DNA of 64,000 nucleotides from Limosilactobacillus fermentum (GCF_013394085.1 NZ_CP040910.1:964310-1028309); one strand, 5' to 3'. Positions 9,038 through 18,253 are shown, counted from the stretch's first letter. Notes: generated by a model from the letters alone, not told the origin. A program made the numbers and translations.

Positions 9038-9664
9038 ATGCACATCGAATTTCCAAAGTTAAAGCGAGACGAACCAACCCTGGGTGAAGGGGCCCAGGTT
9101 AACAAGACCACCTTTGGCCAGTGGGTGGAACTAGGCGACCGGACGTTAGCCGATAACTGCACGATTGGGGACTACACCTACACCGGGCAAAATTGTTACC
9201 TGCAAAACAGCGACTTGAAGCGTTTCATTAGCATTGCCGCCCAGGTGCGGATTGGGCCAACCAATCACCCTTACAACCGGGCTTCCCAACACGTCTTTGC
9301 CTACAACGGGACGACCTTTGGCTTTGACCAGCCCGACGTTGAGTTCTTGGCTAACCGCAAGCAGGTCCGGACCACGATTGGTAACGATGTTTGGATTGGG
9401 CACGGTGCCATCATTCAAGCGGGCCTAACGGTCGGCGACGGGGCGGTGATTGGCTCCGGGGCCGTGGTCACCCATGACGTGGAACCCTACACGATCGTCG
9501 GCGGGGTCTCGGCCAAGAAGATCAAGGACCGCTTCCCCGACGAGATTAAGGCGGACCTAGAAAAGATCGCTTGGTGGGATTGGTCACGGGAACAATTAGA
9601 GGCTAACTACCTCGACTTCCGTTTACCAATTGAGGAATTTGTCCAAAAACACCTTCACGCTTAA
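9038..9664 (+). CDS. Left-handed beta-helix (hexapeptide repeat) acetyltransferase
   Basis: 208 aa with many [LIV]-G-X4 hexapeptides (LGEGAQVNKTTFGQWVEL, IGDYTYTG, then IGNDVWIGHGAIIQAGLTVG) forming the trimeric beta-helix used by CoA-dependent acetyltransferases. The internal loop with TNHPYNRASQHVF carries the catalytic His, as in the xenobiotic/streptogramin (LbH_XAT) and DapH-related group. The acceptor substrate cannot be read from the sequence. It is divergent from the dehydrogenase gene, and its stop is followed within 25 bp by a new promoter. Confidence 0.8.
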   Translation: MHIEFPKLKRDEPTLGEGAQVNKTTFGQWVELGDRTLADNCTIGDYTYTGQNCYLQNSDLKRFISIAAQVRIGPTNHPYNRASQHVFAYNGTTFGFDQPDVEFLANRKQVRTTIGNDVWIGHGAIIQAGLTVGDGAVIGSGAVVTHDVEPYTIVGGVSAKKIKDRFPDEIKADLEKIAWWDWSREQLEANYLDFRLPIEEFVQKHLHA

Positions 9665-9685
9665 TTTAAGCGGTGCCGGGAAGTG

Positions 9686-9694
9686 TGCTACAAT
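9686..9694 (+). promoter_or_regulatory. Extended -10 promoter driving the ypmR leader
   Basis: TGCTACAAT (TG extension plus TACAAT 9689-9694) predicts transcription from about 9701. That leaves a leader of about 95 nt before the TTG start of ypmR. Confidence 0.55.
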
Positions 9695-9708
9695 GGTTAG
9701 CGACTAAC

Positions 9709-9779
9709 CTTTGGTGGGCACGGTGATGTCTCACCGCCCCGGTAAAATAAGGGGACGACCAAAGCGGCCGTCCCTTTTT
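9709..9779 (+). promoter_or_regulatory. Candidate structured leader with intrinsic terminator (attenuator)
   Basis: Three helices can form a three-way junction: P1 CTTTGGT 9709-9715 with ACCAAAG 9758-9764, P2 CGGTGA 9721-9726 with TCACCG 9731-9736, and P3 CCCC 9737-9740 with GGGG 9751-9754. A terminator stem (9752-9760 with 9766-9774, then T5) uses the 3' strands of P1 and P3, so the two folds exclude each other. This is the layout of a riboswitch or attenuator. I do not recognise the aptamer class. It could instead be only the terminator of the upstream acetyltransferase gene. Confidence 0.45.
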
Positions 9780-9794
9780 AATGGAGGAAGCGTT

Positions 9795-10712
9795 TTGAGC
9801 AAGAAAGTATGGCGCTGGTTGTTGTTAATTGTCGCCCTGATCGCCATTGGTGGTGGGGCAGCTTGGTACTTGCGTGGTGAACCGTCCCTCGTCGCCAACC
9901 AAGAGCAACAACGGATTTTAAAGAAGAAAATTCTCTTGGTTGCCCTAGGGGACTCGTTGACCCACGGCCAGGGGGATGAAAAAAAGCAGGGTGGTTACGT
10001 GGGGCAAATTAAGACCCGCTTGGAAGATAAGTATGGCAACCAGGTGACCACCGAAAACTTTGGTGTCACCGGGGACCGGTCCGATCAAATTAAGGCCCGG
10101 CTCGATAGCCAAAGGGAAATCCAAACCGGACTCAAGAGCGCCGACGTGATCGTGATGACCGTTGGGGGCAATGACCTGATGCAAACGTTAGAAAAGGCCG
10201 CCTTTTCGACGTCCTCGGTAACGGTGGAAAAAGACGTGAATGCGGCGGGTAAGCTTTATCAGACTAAGCTTACGGCCCTCTTTAAAGACGTCCGAAAGTA
10301 TAACCCAAACGCCCAGCTTTTCGTGTTCTCGATCTATAATCCTTTTTACACCTACTTTCCGAACGTGACGGTGATTTCCAAGTCGGTTGCCAAGTGGAAC
10401 CAGTTGACTAAGCGGCTGGTTGCCAAGTACCAACCAGCAACCTTTGTGGACATCAACCACACCCTTTCTTATGGTCAATACACGACCCGGGCGGCCCGCC
10501 AGCAATTGGTCAGTCAGGCGAAAAAATCCAATAACGATCAGATCACCCAAGCGGCGGTTCTTGCAATCATGAACAACAAGGACCATAACCTAAACAACTA
10601 CATTTCGACGTCAGATAACTTCCACCCCAATCACCTGGGTTACACCAAGATGACCGAGAAACTCTTTGACGCGATGGTGAAAAATAACAACTTTGAGTAC
10701 CAAACGAGGTAG
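9795..10712 (+). CDS. ypmR: SGNH/GDSL hydrolase, YpmR-like
   Basis: 305 aa from a TTG at 9795, chosen because GGAGG lies 7 nt upstream and the N-terminus is then a typical signal anchor (KK then a ~20-residue hydrophobic stretch). The extracellular part carries the SGNH blocks: ALGDSLTHG (catalytic Ser), GVTGD (Gly), VGGNDLM (Asn) and DNFHPNHLGY (Asp-His). It therefore acts as an esterase or lipase on the cell surface; the substrate is unknown. The next gene is a ypmS homologue 3 nt downstream, the same pair as in Bacillus. Expression may be attenuated by the leader at 9709-9779. Confidence 0.82.
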   Translation: MSKKVWRWLLLIVALIAIGGGAAWYLRGEPSLVANQEQQRILKKKILLVALGDSLTHGQGDEKKQGGYVGQIKTRLEDKYGNQVTTENFGVTGDRSDQIKARLDSQREIQTGLKSADVIVMTVGGNDLMQTLEKAAFSTSSVTVEKDVNAAGKLYQTKLTALFKDVRKYNPNAQLFVFSIYNPFYTYFPNVTVISKSVAKWNQLTKRLVAKYQPATFVDINHTLSYGQYTTRAARQQLVSQAKKSNNDQITQAAVLAIMNNKDHNLNNYISTSDNFHPNHLGYTKMTEKLFDAMVKNNNFEYQTR

Positions 10713-10715
10713 AAT

Positions 10716-11309
10716 ATGCACAGACAACCAAGAAAACGGAACCCGTGGAAGTGGGCCTTTCTCATTTTGGCCACTTTGGTCGTGATTTTCATTGGGGTGG
10801 TGATCGATAAAACGACCGCCCCGGTCTCCGTTCCCAAAGAGATCAGTGCCACCAAACAGGCGGACACCTCGGTGGAGGTAACCTTAAACCGCAAGCAAGT
10901 TAACGCCCTGTCGGCTAACTACTTGAATAAGTTCTTAAAGGACTCCAAGGTGAAGTACCGCTTCGTCGTCGGTAAAAAGTACGCGACCGTCATTGGCCGG
11001 ACTAAATTTTTGGGGGCAACGGTGCAGTTTTCTTTGAACTTCATCCCGCAAAAAACTAGTCAGGGTAACGTTTTGTTGCGCGCCAAGGGATTAGCGGTTG
11101 GACGACTAAACCTGCCGATCCGGTTTGTGATGGCCTTTTTAAAGAAGAACTATAAGCTGCCCCAGTGGGTTAGTTTAAACGTGAAAAAAGAAACGATCCT
11201 GCTGGATTTAAATAAGTACAGCCAGGATAAATCCGTGCAATATACCGCCAAAGAAATCAACATGACCAACGGCACCTTCCGCTTTTTGATTACGATTCCA
11301 ACTAAATAG
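10716..11309 (+). CDS. ypmS: YpmS family (DUF2140) membrane-anchored protein
   Basis: 197 aa with a short basic start (HRQPRKRNPWK), a single N-terminal membrane segment (~11-33) and an extracellular beta-rich domain containing VEVTLNRKQVNALSANYLNKFL, the family signature region. The function is unknown. Its constant neighbour YpmR suggests a joint role at the cell envelope. It begins 3 nt after ypmR (GAGGT in the ypmR 3' end as ribosome binding site) and is followed by yozE after 9 nt. Confidence 0.8.
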   Translation: MHRQPRKRNPWKWAFLILATLVVIFIGVVIDKTTAPVSVPKEISATKQADTSVEVTLNRKQVNALSANYLNKFLKDSKVKYRFVVGKKYATVIGRTKFLGATVQFSLNFIPQKTSQGNVLLRAKGLAVGRLNLPIRFVMAFLKKNYKLPQWVSLNVKKETILLDLNKYSQDKSVQYTAKEINMTNGTFRFLITIPTK

Positions 11310-11318
11310 GAGGCCCCC

Positions 11319-11543
11319 ATGTACCGCGAGAGTTTTTACCACTTTTTGATGACCCAACGAAACCCCAACCAACCCGATGAGGTGGAGCAGTTTGCCAATA
11401 ACGCCTTTTATGACTCCGCCTTTCCCAAGCAGTCACAAGATTTTGACGAGATTTCTAAGTACTTAGAAGAAAACGCCGAGTACCTACCGTCAATGCTGAT
11501 CTTTGATGACGCTTGGCGCCGCTACGAACAGAAGATGAATTAG
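11319..11543 (+). CDS. yozE: YozE family protein (SAM-like fold)
   Basis: 74 aa, small acidic helical protein beginning [16 protein letters not shown] and containing [13 protein letters not shown] and the terminal [11 protein letters not shown], which match the YozE_SAM_like family. The function is unknown. It starts behind TAGGAGG, inside the ypmR-ypmS-yozE-rbgA-rnhB operon. Confidence 0.85.
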   Translation: MYRESFYHFLMTQRNPNQPDEVEQFANNAFYDSAFPKQSQDFDEISKYLEENAEYLPSMLIFDDAWRRYEQKMN

Positions 11544-11553
11544 GAGGAAAATG

Positions 11554-12426
11554 ATGGCAACGATTCAATGGTTCCCCGGCCATATGGCCAAGGCCCTGCG
11601 CCAAATTAAAGAACAAATGCCCTTAGTCGACATCGTCTTTGAACTGGTCGACGCCCGCGTTCCGTATTCAACGCAAAACCCGGAGATTAACCGGATGGCC
11701 GGCGACAAACCCCGCCTGTTAATCATGACCAAAACCGACCTGGCCGACCCGACGACAACGGCCCACTGGATCGACTACTTTGAACAAAACGGTCAACCGG
11801 TCTTGGCGCTCGATTCCAGGGCCCACCAGGTTGCTAAACAGGTGACCGTAAAGGCCCAACAGATTCTAAAGGACCAGTTGGCCGCCGAGCGAGCAAAGGG
11901 GATGCAAAAGCGGGCGATCCGGGCGATGTGCGTCGGGGTTCCCAACGTTGGTAAGTCCACCTTGCTCAACCACTTGGTGAAAAAAAACGTTGCCGCGACC
12001 GGGAACCGGCCAGGGGTGACGACCGGCCAACAATGGCTACGTTCCTCGGCCGACTTGGAACTGTTAGACACCCCCGGGGTCTTATGGCCTAAGTTTGCCA
12101 CCCAAACCCAGGCCAAGATGTTGGCCCTGTCCGGGGCGATCAAGGACTCGCTGTACCCTAAAGACGACGTGGCGATCTTTGCCCTGGATTACTTACGGGC
12201 CCACCGTACCCAAGAGCTCATGACCCGCTACCGGTTGAGCCCGGCTAGTCTTGAAGACGGTGTGACCACCCCAGACCTGTTGTTAGAAATCACCAAGAAA
12301 ATGGGGATGAAAGACGATTACGACCGGGCCAGCGAGCGGCTGATTTTTGAAATGCGGCGGGGTAAATTGGGAACCTTTACCCTTGAAGACCCCACCGATT
12401 TGGAAGCGGGGGACGAAGATGAGTAA
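11554..12426 (+). CDS. rbgA: Ribosome biogenesis GTPase RbgA (YlqF)
   Basis: 290 aa, circularly permuted GTPase for late 50S subunit assembly. Motif order is G4 (TKTD, replacing NKxD), then G1 GVPNVGKST, then G3 DTPGV, as expected for YlqF/YawG GTPases. The N-terminus IQWFPGHMAKA is highly conserved. Two adjacent ATGs occur; the second (11554) gives better spacing to GGAGG and the conserved start. It overlaps rnhB by 8 bp, implying translational coupling. Confidence 0.95.
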   Translation: MATIQWFPGHMAKALRQIKEQMPLVDIVFELVDARVPYSTQNPEINRMAGDKPRLLIMTKTDLADPTTTAHWIDYFEQNGQPVLALDSRAHQVAKQVTVKAQQILKDQLAAERAKGMQKRAIRAMCVGVPNVGKSTLLNHLVKKNVAATGNRPGVTTGQQWLRSSADLELLDTPGVLWPKFATQTQAKMLALSGAIKDSLYPKDDVAIFALDYLRAHRTQELMTRYRLSPASLEDGVTTPDLLLEITKKMGMKDDYDRASERLIFEMRRGKLGTFTLEDPTDLEAGDEDE

Positions 12427-13189
12427 GCAATCGGTGGCCCAGGTCAGGGCATTGCTTTCGTCAATCACCGATCCCCAGGACCCCCGACTGGCAGAGTTCA
12501 AGGACGACCCGCGTAAGGGCGTTCAGGCCGCGTTAAACCAGTTCGCCAAGCGGCTGGAAAAAAGGGCCAAGGCGCGGGCCGCCTTTTTGAACCGCTTCCG
12601 CTACGAAAACCAGCTTTGGCAGGCCGGTCACCAGTACGTCGCCGGAATCGACGAGGTCGGGCGTGGCCCACTGGCTGGCCCGGTGGTGACTTGCGCCGTG
12701 GTCTTAGACAGCCAGTTTGACCTAGTTGGCGTGACCGATTCAAAGCAGTTAAGCCGCCACGAGCGCGAACAGTTGTACCTGCGGATCCTCGATGAAGCCG
12801 TTGAGGTTTCCCTAGCGGTCAGTCCGGCTCAAGAAATTGACCGGCTTAACATCTATGCGGCCACCCAGGCGGCGATGATTCGCTCGGTCAAAGCACTCCA
12901 CCACCAGCCCAGCCACCTGATTGTCGATGCGGTCCCGTTAGACATTCCGGTACCCCAAACGACGTTAATCAAGGGGGATCAAAAGAGCATCTCGGTGGCA
13001 GCCGCCTCGATTGTGGCTAAGGAGTACCGGGACCACCTGATGGCAATTTACGATCGTCTGTATCCCGGCTACGGCTTTAAGGACAACATGGGTTACGGCA
13101 CGGCGGCCCACCTAGCTGGCTTAGAGCAGCTGGGGGCCTGCCCGATCCACCGGCGGACCTTCCGACCGGTGCCAGATTACGTCAATTAA
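12419..13189 (+). CDS. rnhB: Ribonuclease HII
   Basis: 256 aa; removes misincorporated ribonucleotides and RNA-DNA hybrids. The catalytic core begins with GIDEVGRGPLAGPVV (~residues 77-91, Asp-Glu pair), followed by DSKQLS, HLIVDAVPL and the DHLM-containing helix. The N-terminal ~75 residues (RALLSSITDPQDPRL...) form the extra substrate-binding domain present in longer Firmicutes RNase HII. The start ATG lies within the rbgA stop region, the same adjacency as in Bacillus (ylqF-rnhB). Confidence 0.95.
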   Translation: MSKQSVAQVRALLSSITDPQDPRLAEFKDDPRKGVQAALNQFAKRLEKRAKARAAFLNRFRYENQLWQAGHQYVAGIDEVGRGPLAGPVVTCAVVLDSQFDLVGVTDSKQLSRHEREQLYLRILDEAVEVSLAVSPAQEIDRLNIYAATQAAMIRSVKALHHQPSHLIVDAVPLDIPVPQTTLIKGDQKSISVAAASIVAKEYRDHLMAIYDRLYPGYGFKDNMGYGTAAHLAGLEQLGACPIHRRTFRPVPDYVN

Positions 13190-13206
13190 TTTCGTCACCA
13201 TTACCG

Positions 13207-13241
13207 ATTCCTCCGTACTTAACAGTAGGGAGGAATTTTTT
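13207..13241 (+). promoter_or_regulatory. Terminator-like hairpin that contains the dprA ribosome binding site
   Basis: ATTCCTCC (13207-13214) pairs with GGAGGAAT (13229-13236), extended by TACT/AGTA after one mismatch, and is followed by six T (13236-13241) and at once by the dprA ATG at 13242. The only Shine-Dalgarno sequence of dprA is therefore the 3' arm of the hairpin. It may terminate rnhB transcripts and hold dprA translation low. Confidence 0.7.
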
Positions 13242-14117
13242 ATGCAACCACGAGAATTTATCTTTCGCTTAAGCCTCTGTCCCGGCCTCGGTCCGTTAAG
13301 CCGGGTGCGCCTGTGGCGAGTTGCCGAGCAAAACTACTGCTTTGACAATTTGGAATTACTCACCAGCCAGTCGCAGATTACACCACGGGTCAAGGAAAGC
13401 TTGCTAAAAAACTGGGCGAGCCCCTATTTGGACCGGTTGGTTGAACAAAATTACCGGGTCCCCCAAATTACCCTGCTGGATCCCGATTACCCAGCAATCT
13501 TACGGGAAATCTACTGCCCACCCCTGGTTTTGTACTACCAGGGCAACCGGGACCTATTCAAAATGCCGGCCCTGGCGGTGGTCGGGTCTCGTCAGGCAAC
13601 TAGCTACGGCTTCACCGTCTTAGAGAAACTGATTCCCAGCGTCGTTAACCACCGGATTGCCATTGTGTCGGGGCTGGCGAGGGGGATCGATTCGCGGAGT
13701 CACGAGCAGGCCCTGGCAAGCGGGGGCGCCGTGATCGGGGTGATCGGGACCGGCCTGGACCAAACTTACCCCCGATCAAACGGTGCCTTGCAGGCCCAAG
13801 TGGCCGACCAAGGCCTCTTGTTAACCGAGTACCCCCTGCAAACCCCGCCCTTGCCGAGCCACTTTCCCGCCCGCAACCGGATCATCGCCGGGCTTTGCCA
13901 AACTTGTTTGGTGGTGGAAGCAAAGCAGCAGAGTGGCAGTTTGATCACCGCTAACTTAGCCCTGCAGGAGAACCGCAATGTTTGTGCGGTCCCCGGCCCC
14001 ATTACCAGCCTGACCTCGCTTGGCACCAACGAATTAATTAGTGAAGGGGCGCAACCAATCTTAAACAGCAAGGACTTGTTAGCGGAGTTTGACCCCTGGT
14101 TTGAAGCCGAAGCTTAG
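13242..14117 (+). CDS. dprA: DNA-processing protein DprA (Smf)
   Basis: 291 aa; loads RecA onto incoming single-stranded DNA during natural transformation. The N-terminal helical part is followed by the Rossmann-like DprA domain: VGSRQATSYG (~110), SGLARGIDSRSHEQAL, GVIGTGLDQTYPR and SGSLITANLALQENR. The family C-terminal DML1-like winged helix is short or absent (the protein ends near residue 291). The ribosome binding site sits in the hairpin at 13207-13241. It is followed by topA, the usual order in lactobacilli. Confidence 0.93.
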   Translation: MQPREFIFRLSLCPGLGPLSRVRLWRVAEQNYCFDNLELLTSQSQITPRVKESLLKNWASPYLDRLVEQNYRVPQITLLDPDYPAILREIYCPPLVLYYQGNRDLFKMPALAVVGSRQATSYGFTVLEKLIPSVVNHRIAIVSGLARGIDSRSHEQALASGGAVIGVIGTGLDQTYPRSNGALQAQVADQGLLLTEYPLQTPPLPSHFPARNRIIAGLCQTCLVVEAKQQSGSLITANLALQENRNVCAVPGPITSLTSLGTNELISEGAQPILNSKDLLAEFDPWFEAEA

Positions 14118-14199
14118 TTTAACTTTGCATCTTTCATTTGACAGCAGGGCGCCCGTGCATTAATAATAAATGGAATAGATTATTAAATGACAGGAGCCG

Positions 14200-16332
14200 A
14201 TGAGTTTGGCAACTAAACAAGAAAGCACAACAAAGAAAAAAACCACCCGGCGCAAAGTTAGCCGGACCAACCAAAAGAAGCTGGTCATCGTTGAATCGCC
14301 TTCCAAGGCCAAGACGATTGGTAAGTACCTCGGACGGACTTACAAGGTCGTCGCAAGCCTCGGCCACGTCCGCGACCTCCCCAAGTCGCGGATGGGGGTC
14401 GATATTGACCACGATTACCAACCCGATTACATTTCGATCCGGGGTAAGGGGGACGTGATTAAGGAATTGCGCAAGGACGCCAAGGCGGCCAAGGCCGTCT
14501 ACCTGGCTTCCGACCCGGACCGTGAAGGGGAAGCCATCGCTTGGCACGTGGCGAACCTCTTGAAGATGGACCCGACCGAAAAGAACCGGGTCACCTTCCA
14601 CGAAATCACCAAGGATGCCGTTAAAGAGGCCTTTAAAGAACCTCGCACGATTAACATGGACCTAGTGGACGCTCAGCAGGCCCGCCGGGTGCTCGACCGC
14701 TTAGTGGGGTACTCGATTTCGCCAATCCTCTGGAAAAAGGTTAAAAAGGGCCTGTCGGCGGGGCGGGTGCAATCCGTCGCCTTGAACCTCATCATCCAGC
14801 GCGAAAACGAGATTCGGAATTTCGTTCCCGAAGAATACTGGACGATTGACGCCGACTTCAAAAAGGGCCGAGAAAAGTTCCAAGCGAGCTTCTACGGCCA
14901 AAACGGTAAGAAGGCCAACCTGAAGAACCAAGAAGCCGTCCAAGCGGTTCTACAACAACTCGACCGCCAGCAGGACTTTTCAATTACCAAAGTTGACCGG
15001 CGGGAACGGCGCCGGATGCCGCAACCACCGTTTACCACCTCGACAATGCAACAGGATGCCAACCGCCGTTTAAACTTCCGGACCCGTAAAACGATGATGG
15101 CCGCCCAACAACTGTACGAAGGGATTAACATCGGCCAGGGCGCCGCCGTCGGGCTAATTACCTACATGCGGACCGACTCCACCCGGATTGCTGGGGTGGC
15201 TAAGCACGAGGCTTCCACTTTCATCCACGAACACTACGGGGCGGAATACGCCGCCACCAAGCCGGTCAAGGGGAAGCTACAAGAAGGGGCCCAAGATGCC
15301 CACGAAGCAATTCGGCCGACCTCAGTTAACCGGACCCCGGCCGAGATGAAGGAGTTTTTGACCCCTGACCAATACAAACTCTACAACCTGATCTGGTCGC
15401 GCTTTGTCGCCAGTCAGATGACCCCGCAAGTGACGGACACGATGGCCGTCACCATCACCCAAAATGGGGTCGACTTCCGCGCCAACGGGTCGAAGGTTAA
15501 GTTTGATGGTTTTACTAAGGTCTACAAGGGGAGCCAGGGTAAGGATAATATCTTACCTAACCTAGAAGAGGGCGACGCCGTCAAGATGGTCGCCGACAAT
15601 CCGGCCCAACATTTCACCCAGCCACCGGCTCGCTTCACCGAAGCCACCCTGGTTAAGACGCTGGAAGAAAACGGGGTTGGGCGCCCGTCCACCTACGCGC
15701 CAACCTTAGATACGATCCAACGCCGCTACTACGTCAAGCTAGAATCTCGTCACTTTGAACCAACTGAACTTGGGGAAATCGTTAACGATTTGATTGCCAA
15801 GCAGTTCCCGGACATCGTCAACGTCAAGTTTACCGCCGAGGTGGAAGACTCACTTGATAAGATCGAAGAGGGCAAGGAAAACTGGGTGCAAGTCGTTGAT
15901 GGCTTCTACAAGCCGTTCTCAAAGGAAGTGGCCACGGCCGAAGAGCAGGTGGCTAAGATTGAGATGAAGGATGAACTAGCCGGGTCCAATTGCGAGATTT
16001 GTGGTGCCCCGATGGTCATTAAGATGGGGAAGTACGGTAAGTTTTACGCTTGTTCCCGCTTTCCGAACTGCCGTAACACCAAGGCGATCGTTAAAGACAC
16101 CGGGGTCGAATGCCCACTTTGCCACCAGGGAACGGTGGTGGAACGTAAGTCCAAGAAGAACCGGGTCTTTTACGGTTGTTCTCGGTACCCGGACTGTGAC
16201 TTCCTGTCTTGGGACCGGCCAATTGGTCGCGACTGCCCAAAGGATGGGCACTTCTTGGTTGAAAAAAAGGTCAAGGGGGGCAAGCAAGTCCTCTGTCCAA
16301 ACGGGGATTACAAGGAAGAAGTTCAAAAATAA
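14200..16332 (+). CDS. topA: DNA topoisomerase I
   Basis: 710 aa type IA enzyme that relaxes negative supercoils. The TOPRIM domain opens with [18 protein letters not shown] (~26-43) and has [12 protein letters not shown]; the active-site Tyr is in TYMRTDSTR (~322). The C-terminus has two clear Cys4 zinc ribbons (CEICGAPM...CSRFPNC and CPLCHQG...CSRYPDC) and a third partial one (CPKDGHF...LCPNGDY). The ATG at 14200 is 3 nt from AGGAG; a TTG at 14206 has better spacing and may be the real start. Confidence 0.95.
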   Translation: MSLATKQESTTKKKTTRRKVSRTNQKKLVIVESPSKAKTIGKYLGRTYKVVASLGHVRDLPKSRMGVDIDHDYQPDYISIRGKGDVIKELRKDAKAAKAVYLASDPDREGEAIAWHVANLLKMDPTEKNRVTFHEITKDAVKEAFKEPRTINMDLVDAQQARRVLDRLVGYSISPILWKKVKKGLSAGRVQSVALNLIIQRENEIRNFVPEEYWTIDADFKKGREKFQASFYGQNGKKANLKNQEAVQAVLQQLDRQQDFSITKVDRRERRRMPQPPFTTSTMQQDANRRLNFRTRKTMMAAQQLYEGINIGQGAAVGLITYMRTDSTRIAGVAKHEASTFIHEHYGAEYAATKPVKGKLQEGAQDAHEAIRPTSVNRTPAEMKEFLTPDQYKLYNLIWSRFVASQMTPQVTDTMAVTITQNGVDFRANGSKVKFDGFTKVYKGSQGKDNILPNLEEGDAVKMVADNPAQHFTQPPARFTEATLVKTLEENGVGRPSTYAPTLDTIQRRYYVKLESRHFEPTELGEIVNDLIAKQFPDIVNVKFTAEVEDSLDKIEEGKENWVQVVDGFYKPFSKEVATAEEQVAKIEMKDELAGSNCEICGAPMVIKMGKYGKFYACSRFPNCRNTKAIVKDTGVECPLCHQGTVVERKSKKNRVFYGCSRYPDCDFLSWDRPIGRDCPKDGHFLVEKKVKGGKQVLCPNGDYKEEVQK

Positions 16333-16340
16333 TCTAATTG

Positions 16341-16369
16341 ACGCCTGCCTAAGATGGTGGGCGTTTTTA
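16341..16369 (+). terminator. topA terminator
   Basis: ACGCC..CC pairs with GG..GGCGT around a short loop and is followed by five T, 8 bp after the topA stop. Confidence 0.65.
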
Positions 16370-16460
16370 GACGATTTTTACGAAAGGGTTTCCATTTCCG
16401 ATTTTCTTGCGATATTTACTATGTTATAATTTTTTTAAAGTTTTGTCGGGAGGGGATCAT

Positions 16461-17303
16461 TTGGTAATGGATGAAGAATTAGAAGCGTCCTTTTTAAAGG
16501 AACAGGAAAGACGACTCGCCGCATCAACCATCGCGGGGTACGGTCGCAACCTCAACTTTGTTCGCCGGTCTTACCAGGGCGAGTGGCCGGGGTGGGTCCA
16601 CCTTTCGACCGCCCAAATTCGCGCCTTTTTCGTTCGCCGGCAAAAAGAGGGGGTTAGCGTGGCCACTACCCGTTATCAGGCCACGACCCTCCGCCGGTTT
16701 TACCACTACTTACTGGAGCAGGGGTTGGTGGACCAAAATCCCCTGGTCGGGATCCAATTTGACGAGGTCGGTGGTGCCAGGGGCAACCTGCCCAACTACC
16801 AATTGTTGATGGAATCGATCGAGCAAAACAGCAAGCGGGCGACCCTCTTAGAACGGGTCGCCACCTACTTGGTAATCGAGACTGGCATGCGAACGGGCGA
16901 GCTAATCGCCCTATGTTGGGGGCAGGTGGACGTAACCATGAAAATGGTCCTGATTAAAGGCGAGGACCAAACCGAGCGCTACGTTCCCTTGCCTGATGAC
17001 CTGTTAGGCTTATTAAGCCAGTTAGAAGCGGCTTATGCGACGCCACCGACGGTCAGGGAACGGGTGCTGACGTTGGCGAATGGGAAACCGGTTAGCCGTT
17101 CTTGGGTTGAACGAACCGTCCGCCGGGTTAGCGGAGGCGCCACGCCCGCGAACCTACGCCATGCCTATTTGAACAAGGTCGTGTTAGAACAACGCCTGGA
17201 AGACGCCAACCGGTTGGCGGGCCATAAGACCCTAGTGGCCACGGCGGGTTACCAACAAGGGCAGGTTCAGGATTTGAAGAAGAAGTATCAACAGTATTTC
17301 TAG
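16461..17303 (+). CDS. XerC-like tyrosine recombinase with altered HxxR box
   Basis: About 280 aa from the TTG at 16461 (GGGAGGGG 5-7 nt upstream; ATG at 16467 is the alternative). It has a core-binding domain (EQERRLAASTIAGYGRNL) and a catalytic domain with the first Arg (TGMRTGEL, ~143), the beta-hairpin Lys region (KGEDQTERYVPL), LRH and a properly spaced Tyr (GHKTLVATAGY). The position that is normally His in TPHxLRH is Ala here (TPANLRH), so catalysis may be reduced. The place after topA is the normal xerC position, but no hslVU follows, and a XerS-type gene lies at 60773. The role is therefore uncertain. Confidence 0.75.
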   Translation: MVMDEELEASFLKEQERRLAASTIAGYGRNLNFVRRSYQGEWPGWVHLSTAQIRAFFVRRQKEGVSVATTRYQATTLRRFYHYLLEQGLVDQNPLVGIQFDEVGGARGNLPNYQLLMESIEQNSKRATLLERVATYLVIETGMRTGELIALCWGQVDVTMKMVLIKGEDQTERYVPLPDDLLGLLSQLEAAYATPPTVRERVLTLANGKPVSRSWVERTVRRVSGGATPANLRHAYLNKVVLEQRLEDANRLAGHKTLVATAGYQQGQVQDLKKKYQQYF

Positions 17304-17318
17304 AGAGGAAGAGCAACG

Positions 17319-18197
17319 ATGATTACGATCACAAACGAGCGTTTAATGGTCCAAATTGACCCCCTGGGGGCGCAGATGCACAGCATTAAGCGGCGGGGTG
17401 AGGACACTGAGTACTTGTGGCAAGGGGACGCCCAGTCCTGGTCACGCCAGGCCCCGGTCCTGTTTCCCTTCGTAGGGCGTTTGAAAGATGATCACTACGG
17501 CTTTGAAGGACGAGATTTTCACCAAACCCAGCACGGCTTTGCCCGCGGTCGGGAATTTAAACTGGTTAACCAGGCCGCTGATTTAGCGGTTTTTGAGTTA
17601 GAAAGCGATGAACAAACACGGACCGTTTACCCCTTTGAATTCCGCCTGACGATCACTTACGCTTTGGTGGAAGATCAGTTAGTGATCAGCTACCAGGTGG
17701 CTAACCCCGCAAGTGAGCAGGTATTACGCTACGCTTTGGGGGCCCACCCGGGATTCAACGTTCCGTTAACGGCGGCTGGTCAGTTTGAAACGGCGACTTT
17801 GACGGCTGACCCGGCTAAAGTTTACCCCCAAATTCCTTTGGTGGGGCCATACAGCGACCTTGGTCACCCCAAGGAACTGGACGCCCGGCGGCCAATTCAG
17901 TTAAACCACGACCTCTTTGACCATGACGCCTTAGTTTTCGCCCCTTATGGTGCCGACCTGTCCTTAACCCTAACCGAACCGGAGAGCGGCCACGGGGTTA
18001 CGGTTCTCACCAGTGGCAACCCCTTCGTGGGGGTTTGGTCGCAATACCCTAACACCGGGAACTTCTTGTGCATCGAACCGTGGTGGGGCTTAGCCGATGG
18101 GGTTGATAGTGACGGTCAATTGACCCATAAGCCGGCCATGAACCAGTTAGCTCCGGGAGGCGTTGCCAACTACCAATTCAGCATCCGTCCCTTTTAA
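17319..18197 (+). CDS. Aldose 1-epimerase family protein (LacX-like)
   Basis: 292 aa beta-sandwich of the galactose mutarotase superfamily. Indicators are MITITNERLMVQIDPLGAQ at the start, YLWQGDAQSWSRQAPVLFPFVGRL, the catalytic-His region QTQHGFARGREF, YALGAHPGFNVPL (second His) and the catalytic Glu near CIEPWWGLADG. The LacX-like branch probably interconverts anomers of a hexose or hexose phosphate; the exact sugar is unknown. GAGAGGAAG precedes the ATG, 15 bp after the XerC-like gene. Confidence 0.85.
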   Translation: MITITNERLMVQIDPLGAQMHSIKRRGEDTEYLWQGDAQSWSRQAPVLFPFVGRLKDDHYGFEGRDFHQTQHGFARGREFKLVNQAADLAVFELESDEQTRTVYPFEFRLTITYALVEDQLVISYQVANPASEQVLRYALGAHPGFNVPLTAAGQFETATLTADPAKVYPQIPLVGPYSDLGHPKELDARRPIQLNHDLFDHDALVFAPYGADLSLTLTEPESGHGVTVLTSGNPFVGVWSQYPNTGNFLCIEPWWGLADGVDSDGQLTHKPAMNQLAPGGVANYQFSIRPF

Positions 18198-18207
18198 ATC
18201 AGTAACT

Positions 18208-18253
18208 AAAAAAAGACCTTCTGCCCAGGGAAACACCTAGGAGAAGGTCTTTT
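18208..18253. terminator. Bidirectional terminator between the epimerase gene and plsY
   Basis: An A-run followed by AAAAGACCTTCT (to 18222) pairs with AGAAGGTCTTTT (18242-18253). It has an internal CC-AGG/CCTAGG pairing and serves both convergent genes. Confidence 0.88.

Noticed and set aside
9709..9779. Fluoride, guanidine or purine riboswitch in the ypmR leader
   Set aside because: Some short pieces (GGTGATG, GGGGACG) recall these classes, but the conserved core and junction sequences do not match. It is kept only as an unassigned structured leader.
16395..16440. dif_SL-like site before the XerC-like gene
   Set aside because: TTTCCGATTTTC loosely resembles a dif half-site, but the second arm is missing and the DNA is better read as AT-rich promoter sequence.
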